This document shows positions 1 to 6,487 of a DNA stretch of 7,356 nucleotides, in pieces. Both the position numbers and the translations under genes were made by a program. The notes under the pieces were generated by a model. The model was not told where the DNA came from. It saw only the letters and a list, made by a program, of their open reading frames with translations, and searched no databases. This stretch comes from Gammaproteobacteria bacterium (lineage in GTDB: Bacteria > Pseudomonadota > Gammaproteobacteria > Pseudomonadales > Azotimanducaceae). The stretch covers positions 1-7,356 of the forward strand of contig JAPUFN010000105.1 in assembly GCA_027293665.1 (NCBI GenBank), in the 5' to 3' direction. How positions within the stretch are numbered: position 1 is the first letter of the stretch; each line of letters opens with the position of its first letter.

Positions 1-2392
1 CGCGCCCCTCCTCGACTGTCATATCCAGCACTTCGTGGATGTTTTTGCCCTTAAATCGCACATCGAGCGTTTCCCGGTTGTAGCGTTTGCCTCTGCAGAC
101 GTCACAGGGCACGTAGATGTCCGGCAGGAAGTGCATTTCGACTTTGATGACGCCGTCGCCCTGACAAGGTTCGCAACGCCCACCCTTCACGTTGAAGCTG
201 AATCGCCCCGGTTTATAGCCGCGAATACGTGACTCCTGCGTCTGGGCAAAGAGTTCACGAATGGGTGTGAAGAGTCCGGTATAGGTCGCGGGATTGGACC
301 TTGGCGAGCGACCGATCGGGCTCTGATCGATATCCACTACTTTGTCCAGATGCTCGAGCCCCTGGATTTCGTCGTGGTCTGCGGCGGTCAGTGTTGTCGC
401 TTTGTTGAGGGACGTTGCGCTGACGGGGTACAGGGTTTGATTGATGAGAGTCGACTTGCCCGAGCCCGAAACACCGGTGATGCAGGTCAACAGTCCGCAT
501 GGGATCCCGGTGCTTATGTTCTGGAGATTGTTGCCGCGGGCGCCGATCACACGCAGCACGCTGGACTCATCGAAGGACGTTCGCTGCGCCGGGACAGGGA
601 TGCATTTCTTGCCGGTGAGATATTGACCGGTAATCGATTTACGCGACTTGAGTATTACCTCGAGCTTACCGGCAGCCACGATTTTACCGCCGTGGATACC
701 GGCGCCGGGACCGATGTCGATGACGTAGTCCGCCCGCCGGATCGCTTCTTCGTCGTGCTCCACCACGAGCACGGTGTTGCCAAGGTCGCGCAGGTGCATG
801 AGCGTCTCCAGCAGCCGGGCGTTATCCCGCTGATGCAGTCCGATGGATGGCTCATCGAGAATGTACATAACGCCAACCAGTCCGGCGCCAATCTGACTGG
901 CCAGACGAATGCGCTGGGCTTCGCCGCCGGAGAGCGTCTCGGCACTGCGGTCGAGCGTGAGGTAGTTGAGTCCGACGTCCACCAGAAACTGCAAACGTGA
1001 GCGGATCTCCTTGAGTATCTTATCGGCGATCGTGCCGCGGCGGCCGGTGAGCGAAAGAGATTTGAAGTATTCGAGGGTGTCGTACACCGAGCCCGACGTT
1101 ACGGTCGGGAGGTTTACGCCGTCGATGAATACATGGCGCGATTCTTCGCGCAGGCGGGTACCGCCGCAATCGGGGCAATCACGCACCCGCAGGTATTTCG
1201 CCAGATTCTCGCGCACCATGCTGGAATCCGTCTCAAGATAACGGCGATCCATGTTCGGAATCACGCCTTCAAATTTATGACGCCGGTGGATGACGTCACC
1301 GCGATCGTTGACGTAGCTGAAATTAATGCGTTCGCCACCGCTGCCGTAGAGGATGGCGTCGCGGTGTTTCTTTTTGAGTTTCTTAAATGAGCTTTCCACG
1401 TCGAACTTGTAGTGTTCGGCGAGCGAGGAGAGCATATGGAAGTAATAGACGTTGCGCCGGTCCCAGCCGCGAATGGCGCCTTCGGCGAGCGTGAGCTCCT
1501 CATCCTGGATCACGAGTGTCGGATCGAAAAACTGCTTCACGCCCAGGCCGTCACACGTTTGACAGGCGCCTGCCGGATTGTTGAAGGAAAACATCCGCGG
1601 TTCCAGCTCGCTGATACTGTAGCCACAGACGGGGCAGGCAAATCGTGCCGAGAATATCAGCTCGTCAGCGCCGGGATCATCCATGTCTGCCACCCGGGCA
1701 ATGCCTTCGGTCAGGTCCAGCGCCGTTTCGAAAGACTCCGCCAGCCTCTGCTGCATATCGGGGCGGATGCGCAGGCGGTCAACGACGGCTTCGATAGTGT
1801 GCTTCTTGTTCTTGTCGAGTGCCGGTGAATCATCGAGGTCGACCACGATGCCGTTGATTCGCGCGCGGATGAAGCCATTACTCATGAGCTCCTGGAAAAC
1901 GTGGAGGTGCTCGCCTTTGCGCTCGCTCACCACCGGCGCCAGGATCATGATGCGCTTGTCCGCTGGCAGTGCGAGCACCTGGTCCACCATCTGACTCACC
2001 GTCTGGGCATCGAGCGGTTTATCGTGGTGCGGACAGCGCGGTTCGCCGACCCGGGCGAAGAGTAACCGGAGATAATCGTAGATCTCCGTGATCGTGCCTA
2101 CGGTGGATCGCGGATTGTGGGAGGTGGATTTCTGTTCGATCGAGATCGCGGGTGAGAGGCCCTCGATGTGGTCGACGTCGGGCTTCTCCATCATGGAGAG
2201 AAATTGCCGGGCGTAGGCTGAGAGCGATTCGACGTAGCGGCGCTGACCCTCGGCGTAGAGCGTGTCGAAGGCGAGAGACGACTTCCCCGATCCCGAAAGA
2301 CCGGTGATTACGATCAGCTTATCGCGTGGAATGTCGAGGTTGATGTTCTTGAGATTGTGGGTCCGGGCCCCACGTACAGCGATTGTGTCCAA
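1..2392 (-). CDS. uvrA: UvrA, excinuclease ABC subunit A (3' end cut off by window edge)
   Basis: UvrA is the damage-recognising ATPase of nucleotide excision repair; its dimer loads UvrB onto lesions in the cytoplasm. The visible 797 codons form an uninterrupted frame (E. coli UvrA has 940 residues). After the opening residues LDTIAVRGARTHNLKN comes Walker A GLSGSGKS with Lys37. The first zinc site has Cys253, 256, 277 and 280. The first ABC signature LSGGEAQR starts at residue 487, followed by Walker B ILDEPSIGLHQRD. The second Walker A GVSGSGKS has Lys646, and the second zinc module begins at Cys740/743 and ends with CDVC. The second signature and Walker B lie beyond the left edge. These positions match E. 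coli numbering, which supports the TTG start at 2392. An in-frame ATG at 2458 would add 22 residues that do not resemble the family. A weak AGGA lies only 3 nt before the TTG. Identity is certain; the exact start is less so. Confidence 0.97.
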   Translation of the reverse strand, partial: MDTIAVRGARTHNLKNINLDIPRDKLIVITGLSGSGKSSLAFDTLYAEGQRRYVESLSAYARQFLSMMEKPDVDHIEGLSPAISIEQKSTSHNPRSTVGTITEIYDYLRLLFARVGEPRCPHHDKPLDAQTVSQMVDQVLALPADKRIMILAPVVSERKGEHLHVFQELMSNGFIRARINGIVVDLDDSPALDKNKKHTIEAVVDRLRIRPDMQQRLAESFETALDLTEGIARVADMDDPGADELIFSARFACPVCGYSISELEPRMFSFNNPAGACQTCDGLGVKQFFDPTLVIQDEELTLAEGAIRGWDRRNVYYFHMLSSLAEHYKFDVESSFKKLKKKHRDAILYGSGGERINFSYVNDRGDVIHRRHKFEGVIPNMDRRYLETDSSMVRENLAKYLRVRDCPDCGGTRLREESRHVFIDGVNLPTVTSGSVYDTLEYFKSLSLTGRRGTIADKILKEIRSRLQFLVDVGLNYLTLDRSAETLSGGEAQRIRLASQIGAGLVGVMYILDEPSIGLHQRDNARLLETLMHLRDLGNTVLVVEHDEEAIRRADYVIDIGPGAGIHGGKIVAAGKLEVILKSRKSITGQYLTGKKCIPVPAQRTSFDESSVLRVIGARGNNLQNISTGIPCGLLTCITGVSGSGKSTLINQTLYPVSATSLNKATTLTAADHDEIQGLEHLDKVVDIDQSPIGRSPRSNPATYTGLFTPIRELFAQTQESRIRGYKPGRFSFNVKGGRCEPCQGDGVIKVEMHFLPDIYVPCDVCRGKRYNRETLDVRFKGKNIHEVLDMTVEEGR

Positions 2393-2573
2393 AATTCCTG
2401 CTCGTCGGCGAAACCCATCAACATAGACTGATAGTTTCCGCGGGGCAAGCTGGAGCATCACGCAATTCCAGATGGCGATTCGCGCAAGCGATTTTGACCT
2501 GTATCCGTGGGCTTGGATTGCCGGATGCGCTAAACTGTCCGGTGGACACGAAGGCAAATTCAGGTAGAGAAAT
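2393..2573. promoter_or_regulatory. Divergent uvrA-ssb control region
   Basis: These 181 bp lie between the divergent uvrA and ssb starts and must hold promoters for both. Besides the uvrA candidate, a possible -10 for ssb is TAAACT (2531-2536), for which I see no convincing -35. A 13-bp hyphenated dyad, TGTCC-GGT-GGACA (2536-2548), begins at its last base. No CTGT-N8-ACAG LexA box is present; the closest text is CTGT-N7-ACAC at 2535-2549, with wrong spacing and an imperfect right half. A weak ribosome binding site (AGGT, 2562-2565) lies 8 nt before the ssb ATG. Confidence 0.5.
2420..2448 (-). promoter_or_regulatory. Candidate sigma-70 promoter of uvrA
   Basis: Read on the minus strand, TTGCCC (2448-2443) is followed after exactly 17 nt by TATGTT (2425-2420). 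Each hexamer matches the sigma-70 consensus at 4 of 6 positions. Transcription would begin near 2413, leaving a leader of only about 20 nt before the TTG start at 2392. It would also exclude the upstream ATG at 2458. This was found by eye and no transcript data were available. Confidence 0.4.
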
Positions 2574-3014
2574 ATGGCGCGGGGAATCAACAAAGTCATC
2601 CTTATCGGAAATCTGGGCAGAGACCCGGAAACCCGGTACACGAAGGGCGGCAGCGCGGTCACGAACTTCAGCGTCGCGACCTCGGATAGCTGGCGGGATA
2701 AAGAGTCCGGCGAGCAGCAGGAGCGCACCGAGTGGCATAACGTCGTTTGTTTTGCGCGACTGGCCGAGATCGCCGGTGAGTATCTGAAGAAAGGCTCGAA
2801 GGTATATATCGAAGGCAGTCTGCGCACGAGCAGCTGGGAGGCCGACGGGCAGAAGAAATACCGCACCGAGGTCATGGCGCGTGATCTGCAGATGCTCGAC
2901 AGTCGCGGTGGCGGCGCGCCATCCGGTTTCGAATCGCAGGCCCCGGCCCCGAGTCAGGACAACGCTGCAACAGTTGCCGACAGCGACGACTTCGACGACG
3001 ATATTCCTTTCTAG
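2574..3014 (+). CDS. ssb: Single-stranded DNA-binding protein SSB
   Basis: SSB coats single-stranded DNA in replication, recombination and repair and recruits partner proteins through its C-terminal tip. The 146-residue product has an OB fold over about residues 1-108, opening with MARGINKVILIGNLGRDPE. Trp40, Trp54, Phe60 and Trp88 correspond to the DNA-stacking aromatics of E. coli SSB. A short Gly/Pro/Gln-rich linker (about 111-133) leads to the acidic tip ending DDDIPF, the conserved partner-docking peptide. The linker is shorter than in E. coli (178 residues), mainly in the disordered part. The ATG is preceded by AGGTAGAG. The gene diverges from uvrA, a common gammaproteobacterial pairing, and converges on uppP. 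Identification is secure. Confidence 0.97.
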   Translation: MARGINKVILIGNLGRDPETRYTKGGSAVTNFSVATSDSWRDKESGEQQERTEWHNVVCFARLAEIAGEYLKKGSKVYIEGSLRTSSWEADGQKKYRTEVMARDLQMLDSRGGGAPSGFESQAPAPSQDNAATVADSDDFDDDIPF

Positions 3015-3034
3015 CGGCGGCGGCCTTTCTAGCG
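3006..3034. repeat. 11-bp direct repeat spanning both stop codons at the ssb/uppP junction
   Basis: The sequence CCTTTCTAGCG occurs at 3006-3016 and again at 3024-3034, separated by GCGGCGG, giving an 18-bp period. The CTAG of copy one contains the ssb TAG stop (3012-3014). The CTAG of copy two, read on the other strand, contains the uppP TAG stop (3031-3029). No hairpin-plus-T-tract terminator is visible in the 14-bp gap. Confidence 0.8.
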
Positions 3035-3832
3035 CAGAGAAGGGGCGATCACGATAGCGCCGAGTCCCACGCCCAGAAGTATCCGGTAGATCACATAAGG
3101 CCACATGCCGGTGCGCTCTACCAGGCGTACGAATGCGGCTATGCAGAGATAAGCACTGAGGCCGGCAAGGCTCGCGGCGAGTGCCATCTCTCGCCATAGC
3201 ACGGGTACGGGATTGCTGAGCAGATCCGCCGTGGTCAGCAGGGCGGCGCCCGAGATCGTAGGAATCGCCAGCAGAAAGGAAAAGCGCGCAGCGGACCGCC
3301 GCCGCAGACCCAGCCAGAGTGCCGCGGTGATTGTGATTCCCGAGCGGGAGGTACCGGGGATGAAAGCCAGCGCCTGCGCCATTCCTATGACGGCTGCGTG
3401 CCACCAGGAAATGCTCGTCAACTCACCACGCCGCCGATCAGCCAGCGCCAGCAGCAGGCCAAATGCAATGGTGGCAATCGCGATGGTCTCAATGCCTCGA
3501 AGATTTGCCGCGATCCAGTCACGGAATAGATAGCCGGTGACGACAACCGGCACGGTTGCCATTGCAAGCTTCAACATTTCATCGACCGAATCGTCGTGTG
3601 TTCGCCGCCTCACGTAAGCCAGACCGCTCGACGAATAACCCACGAGGTCTGCCCGGAAGTATACGCACACGGCGACCAGCGTCCCGAGATGGACAGCGAC
3701 GTCGAACGCAAGCCCCTGATCGGGCCAGTCCGTCAACTGGGCCGGCAGGATCAGATGCGCGGAACTCGAGATCGGAAGAAACTCGGTGATGCCCTGAATA
3801 AGAGCGAGCGTAATGATTTGCAGCCAATCCAC
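3029..3832 (-). CDS. uppP: Undecaprenyl-diphosphatase (UppP/BacA family)
   Basis: UppP is an inner-membrane enzyme that dephosphorylates undecaprenyl diphosphate to the monophosphate, recycling the lipid carrier for peptidoglycan and other envelope polymers; high dosage gives bacitracin resistance. The 267-residue form starts with (GTG)DWLQIITLALIQGITEFLP. The family motif (E/Q)xxxE is QGITE (Gln13, Glu17), followed by PISSSAH (20-26). The second motif PGTSRSG has Arg153. Several hydrophobic segments between these motifs and towards the C-terminus fit a polytopic membrane protein. I chose GTG at 3832 because MDWLQ is the usual family beginning. A TTG at 3862 would add ten polar residues (RTRSIDLRA region). 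Neither start has a good ribosome binding site. It diverges from the LON-domain gene. The family is certain; the start is uncertain. Confidence 0.93.
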   Translation of the reverse strand: MDWLQIITLALIQGITEFLPISSSAHLILPAQLTDWPDQGLAFDVAVHLGTLVAVCVYFRADLVGYSSSGLAYVRRRTHDDSVDEMLKLAMATVPVVVTGYLFRDWIAANLRGIETIAIATIAFGLLLALADRRRGELTSISWWHAAVIGMAQALAFIPGTSRSGITITAALWLGLRRRSAARFSFLLAIPTISGAALLTTADLLSNPVPVLWREMALAASLAGLSAYLCIAAFVRLVERTGMWPYVIYRILLGVGLGAIVIAPSLR

Positions 3833-3913
3833 GGCGCGTAAGTCTATAGACCGGGTACGCAAATCGCGACCGCGGGTGTACAGTAATGTGGCCTGTTCAA
3901 AGGATTGATATTC
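3833..3913. promoter_or_regulatory. Divergent uppP / LON-domain control region with a 10-bp perfect palindrome
   Basis: This short spacer must drive both genes. It contains GTCTATAGAC (3842-3851), a perfect 10-bp palindrome whose TATAGA could serve as a -10-like hexamer on either strand; I see no matching -35 for it. A weak plus-strand candidate is TACGCA (3856-3861), 17 nt, TACAGT (3879-3884), matching consensus at 3 and 4 positions. No good promoter for uppP stands out. If uppP starts at TTG 3862, the palindrome lies inside its coding sequence. Confidence 0.3.
3899..3904 (+). promoter_or_regulatory. Ribosome binding site that decides the LON-domain gene start
   Basis: AAAGGA lies 9 nt before GTG at 3914, a workable Shine-Dalgarno distance. 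It directly abuts the upstream in-frame TTG at 3905, which therefore has no spacing and is an unlikely start. Confidence 0.6.
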
Positions 3914-4516
3914 GTGAGCGACACCGCTGAGATGCCGTTATTTCCGCTTGCAACAGTGTTGTTTCAGGGTGGCCGGTTGCCGCTGCGAATTTTCGAACCC
4001 CGGTATCTGGACATGATAAGCCGCAGCATGCGCGAGCAGTCCCCCTTCGGTGTGGTGCTTATCCGCCGAGGCAGCGATGCACGATTGCAGCCGGACGCTC
4101 CTGCGCCCGAAATATTCGAAGTGGGCACAGCCGCTGAGGTGGTGGACTTCAACCAGTTACGCAATGGTCGACTCGGGATTGTCGTCAAGGGTGGCAGTAA
4201 GTTCAGAATCACTAAGACCCGCGAGCAGCCCGATCATCTGCTCATCGGTGAAGTCCGCTACCTGCCTGCCGAGCCAGGCCTCGAAGTCAGCGACGATCAT
4301 GCCTCTCTGGTCACCATTCTGCGTGAACTCATGAGACATCCCGGCGTACAGAAACTCGATCTCGACATCGATTTCGCGGATGCCCGTTCGGTCGGCTGGC
4401 GGTTGTCCGAATTGCTGCCCATCGAGCCGGAAATCAAACAGAGTCTGCTGCAACTGCAGTTCCCAAAGGAGCGTTTGCAGGAGCTGACGAGACTGGTCAA
4501 CAAATTGCGTGGCTAG
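3914..4516 (+). CDS. Stand-alone LON N-terminal (substrate-binding) domain protein
   Basis: The 200-residue product matches the LON substrate-binding domain family (the N-terminal domain of Lon protease) without the AAA+ ATPase or Ser-Lys protease parts. The family opening is clear: EMPLFPLATVLFQGGRLPLRIFEPRYLDMI, at about residues 6-35. It is followed by the beta-rich half (GVVLIRRG, RLGIVVKGGSKFRI) and a helical C-terminal half rich in Leu, Glu and Arg. It has no signal peptide or membrane segment, so it is probably cytoplasmic. The role of such solo LON-domain proteins in bacteria is not well established; substrate or partner binding is an inference from the domain. The start is GTG, chosen from the AAAGGA site upstream. 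It lies 31 bp before proA on the same strand and could feed transcription into that operon. Confidence 0.88.
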   Translation: MSDTAEMPLFPLATVLFQGGRLPLRIFEPRYLDMISRSMREQSPFGVVLIRRGSDARLQPDAPAPEIFEVGTAAEVVDFNQLRNGRLGIVVKGGSKFRITKTREQPDHLLIGEVRYLPAEPGLEVSDDHASLVTILRELMRHPGVQKLDLDIDFADARSVGWRLSELLPIEPEIKQSLLQLQFPKERLQELTRLVNKLRG

Positions 4517-4524
4517 CGTATAAT
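4497..4524 (+). promoter_or_regulatory. Candidate promoter of the proA-nadD-rsfS-rlmH-mrdA operon
   Basis: A perfect TATAAT (4519-4524) lies just after the stop of the LON-domain gene. A 16-nt spacer separates it from TCAACA (4497-4502), a 4-of-6 match to the -35 consensus inside the end of the preceding gene. The DNA after the box is very G+C-rich (CCCGCGCCCCCGC, 4525-4537). Transcription would begin near 4531, giving a leader of about 17 nt before the proA GTG. A GC-rich discriminator is known to make promoters sensitive to ppGpp in proteobacteria; that this one behaves so is inference. Confidence 0.55.
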
Positions 4525-4547
4525 CCCGCGCCCCCGCAAGAGATTTT

Positions 4548-5858
4548 GTGGCAAAGCGATTTATCGAGATGAGTGTGGAAGTGAAGGCGGACGGTGACCG
4601 CGACATTGATGCGTACATGCAGTCGGTGGGCGAACGCGCGCGTGCCGCATCCCGGGCGATTGCAGCAGCACCAACCGGGACGAAATCCACAGCACTGACC
4701 GCCATTGCACAGGCACTGGATGAAGCCCGCGAGGCTCTCAAATCGGCCAATGCGATCGATATGAAGGCTGCGGCCGATAGCGGCCTGGAGCAGCCGCTCG
4801 TCGATCGGCTACTGCTCGACGACAGTGCCATTGATCGCATGGTCGAGGGTGTCCTGCAGGTGAGCGCGCTGCCTGATCCCGTGGGCGAAGTCACGGATCT
4901 GGCATACCAGCCTTCAGGCTTTCAGGTAGGTCGCATGCGAGTGCCGCTGGGCGTGATCGGCATCATCTATGAAAGCCGCCCCAACGTAACTGCGGATGCG
5001 GCGAGCCTCTGCATCAAGTCGGGTAACGCCTGCATTCTGCGCGGCGGATCCGAAGCCATCGAATCCAACAAAGCCATTGCCGCCTGCATCGCCCGAGGCC
5101 TGCAGAAGGCGGGTCTGCCAGATGCGGTTGTGCATCTCGTCGACACCACCGATCGCGCAGCCGTCGGCAGTCTCTTGAAGCTGAACGAGTACGTCGATGT
5201 CATCGTGCCGCGCGGTGGCGAAGGACTCATCGAACGGGTGAGCCGTGAATCCACCATTCCCGTAATCAAGCATCTCGCTGGCATCTGCCATGTCTACATT
5301 GACGATGCAGCGGATCTCGAGATGGCAGTGTCGATTGCGGTGAACTCAAAGACCGAAAAATACGCAGTGTGCAACGCACTTGAGACACTCCTGGTCGCAG
5401 AGAGCGTTGCCGACGCGGTACTTCCTGTTCTGCATGAACGCTACTCTCAGGCGGGGGTGGTGTTGAAAGGCTGTGAAAAAACCCGCAAACGACTGGCGGA
5501 TGCCGAAGTCGCGACAGAAGCGGACTGGTCTGCAGAGTATCTCGGTCCGACGCTTGCGATACGAGTGGTCGAAGGACTTGATGAGGCCATTGCCCACATC
5601 AATCAATATGGTTCGCAGCACACGGACACCATCGTGAGTAACAATTACGCCAACGCGCGACGATTTGTCACCGAGGTGGATTCGGCTTCGGTGCTGGTCA
5701 ATGTCTCGACACAGTTTGCCGACGGTTTCGAATTTGGACTTGGTGCCGAGGTGGGTATCTCCACGGACAAGCTACACGCCCGGGGTCCGGTCGGACTCGA
5801 AGGACTGACATCGCAGAAATATGTCGTATTCGGCAATGGAGAAATTCGACACCGTTGA
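4548..5858 (+). CDS. proA: Gamma-glutamyl phosphate reductase (glutamate-5-semialdehyde dehydrogenase)
   Basis: ProA reduces gamma-glutamyl phosphate with NADPH to glutamate-5-semialdehyde, the second step of proline synthesis from glutamate, in the cytoplasm. The 436-residue product belongs to the aldehyde dehydrogenase superfamily. Visible family blocks are RVPLGVIGIIYESRPNVT, the cofactor-domain stretch KSGNACILRGGSEAIESN, VPRGGEGLI and IPVIKHLAGICHVY. The catalytic cysteine is Cys275 in KYAVCNALETLLV. Near the C-terminus are NVSTQFADG and GPVGLEGLTSQKYVV. E. coli ProA has 417 residues; the extra length is mainly a 20-residue N-terminal lead before IDAYMQSVGERARAASR. The GTG at 4548 has AGAG 5 nt upstream; an ATG at 4569 is in frame but poorly served. 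Its stop overlaps the nadD start. No proB is in the window. Confidence 0.97.
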   Translation: MAKRFIEMSVEVKADGDRDIDAYMQSVGERARAASRAIAAAPTGTKSTALTAIAQALDEAREALKSANAIDMKAAADSGLEQPLVDRLLLDDSAIDRMVEGVLQVSALPDPVGEVTDLAYQPSGFQVGRMRVPLGVIGIIYESRPNVTADAASLCIKSGNACILRGGSEAIESNKAIAACIARGLQKAGLPDAVVHLVDTTDRAAVGSLLKLNEYVDVIVPRGGEGLIERVSRESTIPVIKHLAGICHVYIDDAADLEMAVSIAVNSKTEKYAVCNALETLLVAESVADAVLPVLHERYSQAGVVLKGCEKTRKRLADAEVATEADWSAEYLGPTLAIRVVEGLDEAIAHINQYGSQHTDTIVSNNYANARRFVTEVDSASVLVNVSTQFADGFEFGLGAEVGISTDKLHARGPVGLEGLTSQKYVVFGNGEIRHR

Positions 5859-6487
5859 TTTGTCTCTTTGGCGGCACATTCGATCCGATTCACAGTGGCC
5901 ACCTGCACGCCGCGATTGAAGTGTGTGAAGAGTTGGGCGTAGACAGCATCCGCCTTGTGTTGTCCGCGCGACCCGCGCATCGCGATGTGACGAGCGCCAC
6001 GATCGAGCAACGTTGGGGCATGCTGCAGCTCGCCTGTGGGGATGATGAGCGTTTGCTGCCCGACGATGGCGAGGTCCACCGCTCCGGACCTTCTTTCACC
6101 GTGGCCACGCTTGCCGCCATGCATGAGCAACACCCCGACGATTCTCTGGTCTGGGTCATCGGCAGTGATGCCTATGCGCTGCTGCCGCAGTGGTATGAGT
6201 GGCAACGGGTGGCGTCGCTTGCAAGCCTCGTGGTGTTGCAGCGACCGGGCCATGACCTGGAACTGAGCCCGCAGATGCGGGCGTTCACAGCGGCCAGGCA
6301 GGTGACTGAGCTGACGGATTCCAGCGTGGGACAGGTACTGGTGCTCGCAAGCGTAATGCAATCTGTATCTGCCGAAGAAATCCGAACCATTCTAGCCGAA
6401 GGCGGCAGCGCGGACCATTTGCTCCCGGCGGCGGTCGCAACATATATTAGTCAGCATGGATTGTACGGAGGGATAAGTGACCCCTGA
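5855..6487 (+). CDS. nadD: Nicotinate-mononucleotide adenylyltransferase
   Basis: NadD transfers AMP from ATP to nicotinate mononucleotide, giving deamido-NAD in NAD synthesis. The 210-residue product, normal for the family, has the nucleotidyltransferase signature GGTFDPIHSGHL (residues 6-17, with the HxGH motif His13-His16). The substrate-binding segment ARPAHR lies at 38-43, GPSFT at 78-82, the conserved GSDAYALLPQW at 103-113, and the C-terminal ATP-contact motif SAEEIR at 172-177. The usual ISxTxIR form is altered here (VSAEEIR, Glu where Thr or Ser is common), and GPSFTVATL has Ala where Asp is usual; neither loss suggests inactivity by itself. The TTG start overlaps the proA stop (TTGA, 4 nt). 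GGAG at 5838-5841 is rather distant, so coupling to proA translation is likely. No upstream ATG exists in this frame close by. Confidence 0.95.
   Translation: MICLFGGTFDPIHSGHLHAAIEVCEELGVDSIRLVLSARPAHRDVTSATIEQRWGMLQLACGDDERLLPDDGEVHRSGPSFTVATLAAMHEQHPDDSLVWVIGSDAYALLPQWYEWQRVASLASLVVLQRPGHDLELSPQMRAFTAARQVTELTDSSVGQVLVLASVMQSVSAEEIRTILAEGGSADHLLPAAVATYISQHGLYGGISDP
6467..6473 (+). promoter_or_regulatory. Strong ribosome binding site of rsfS inside nadD
   Basis: GGAGGGA ends 3 nt before the rsfS GTG, with the GGAG core 6 nt away, and lies wholly within the end of nadD. It is the best Shine-Dalgarno sequence I see in the window. It fixes the rsfS start and may allow efficient independent initiation despite the non-ATG codon. 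Confidence 0.7.

Noticed and set aside
350..1000. A 216-codon plus-strand open frame inside uvrA
   Set aside because: It lies opposite the conserved uvrA coding frame and has no recognisable domain; long antisense frames are common in GC-rich genes.
1..2392. Frameshift or interruption in uvrA
   Set aside because: The frame checks at five landmarks (residues 37, 253, 487, 646, 740) agree with one uninterrupted frame and with E. coli numbering.
2535..2549. CTGT-N7-ACAC as a LexA site
   Set aside because: The spacing is one base short of the E. coli box and the right half is imperfect; it is kept only as an observation.
3015..3028. Bidirectional terminator between ssb and uppP
   Set aside because: The 14-bp gap is GC-rich but has no inverted repeat with a T tract; the repeat there is direct, not inverted.
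2418..3404. A 328-codon open frame on the minus strand covering all of ssb and part of uppP
   Set aside because: It is antisense to ssb and out of frame with uppP, and its composition (Arg-, Ala- and Gly-rich, low complexity) is that of a GC-rich shadow. No family is recognisable.
4157..4894. A 245-codon minus-strand open frame across the LON-domain gene and proA
   Set aside because: It is antisense to two recognisable proteins, serine- and alanine-rich, and crosses the probable operon promoter.
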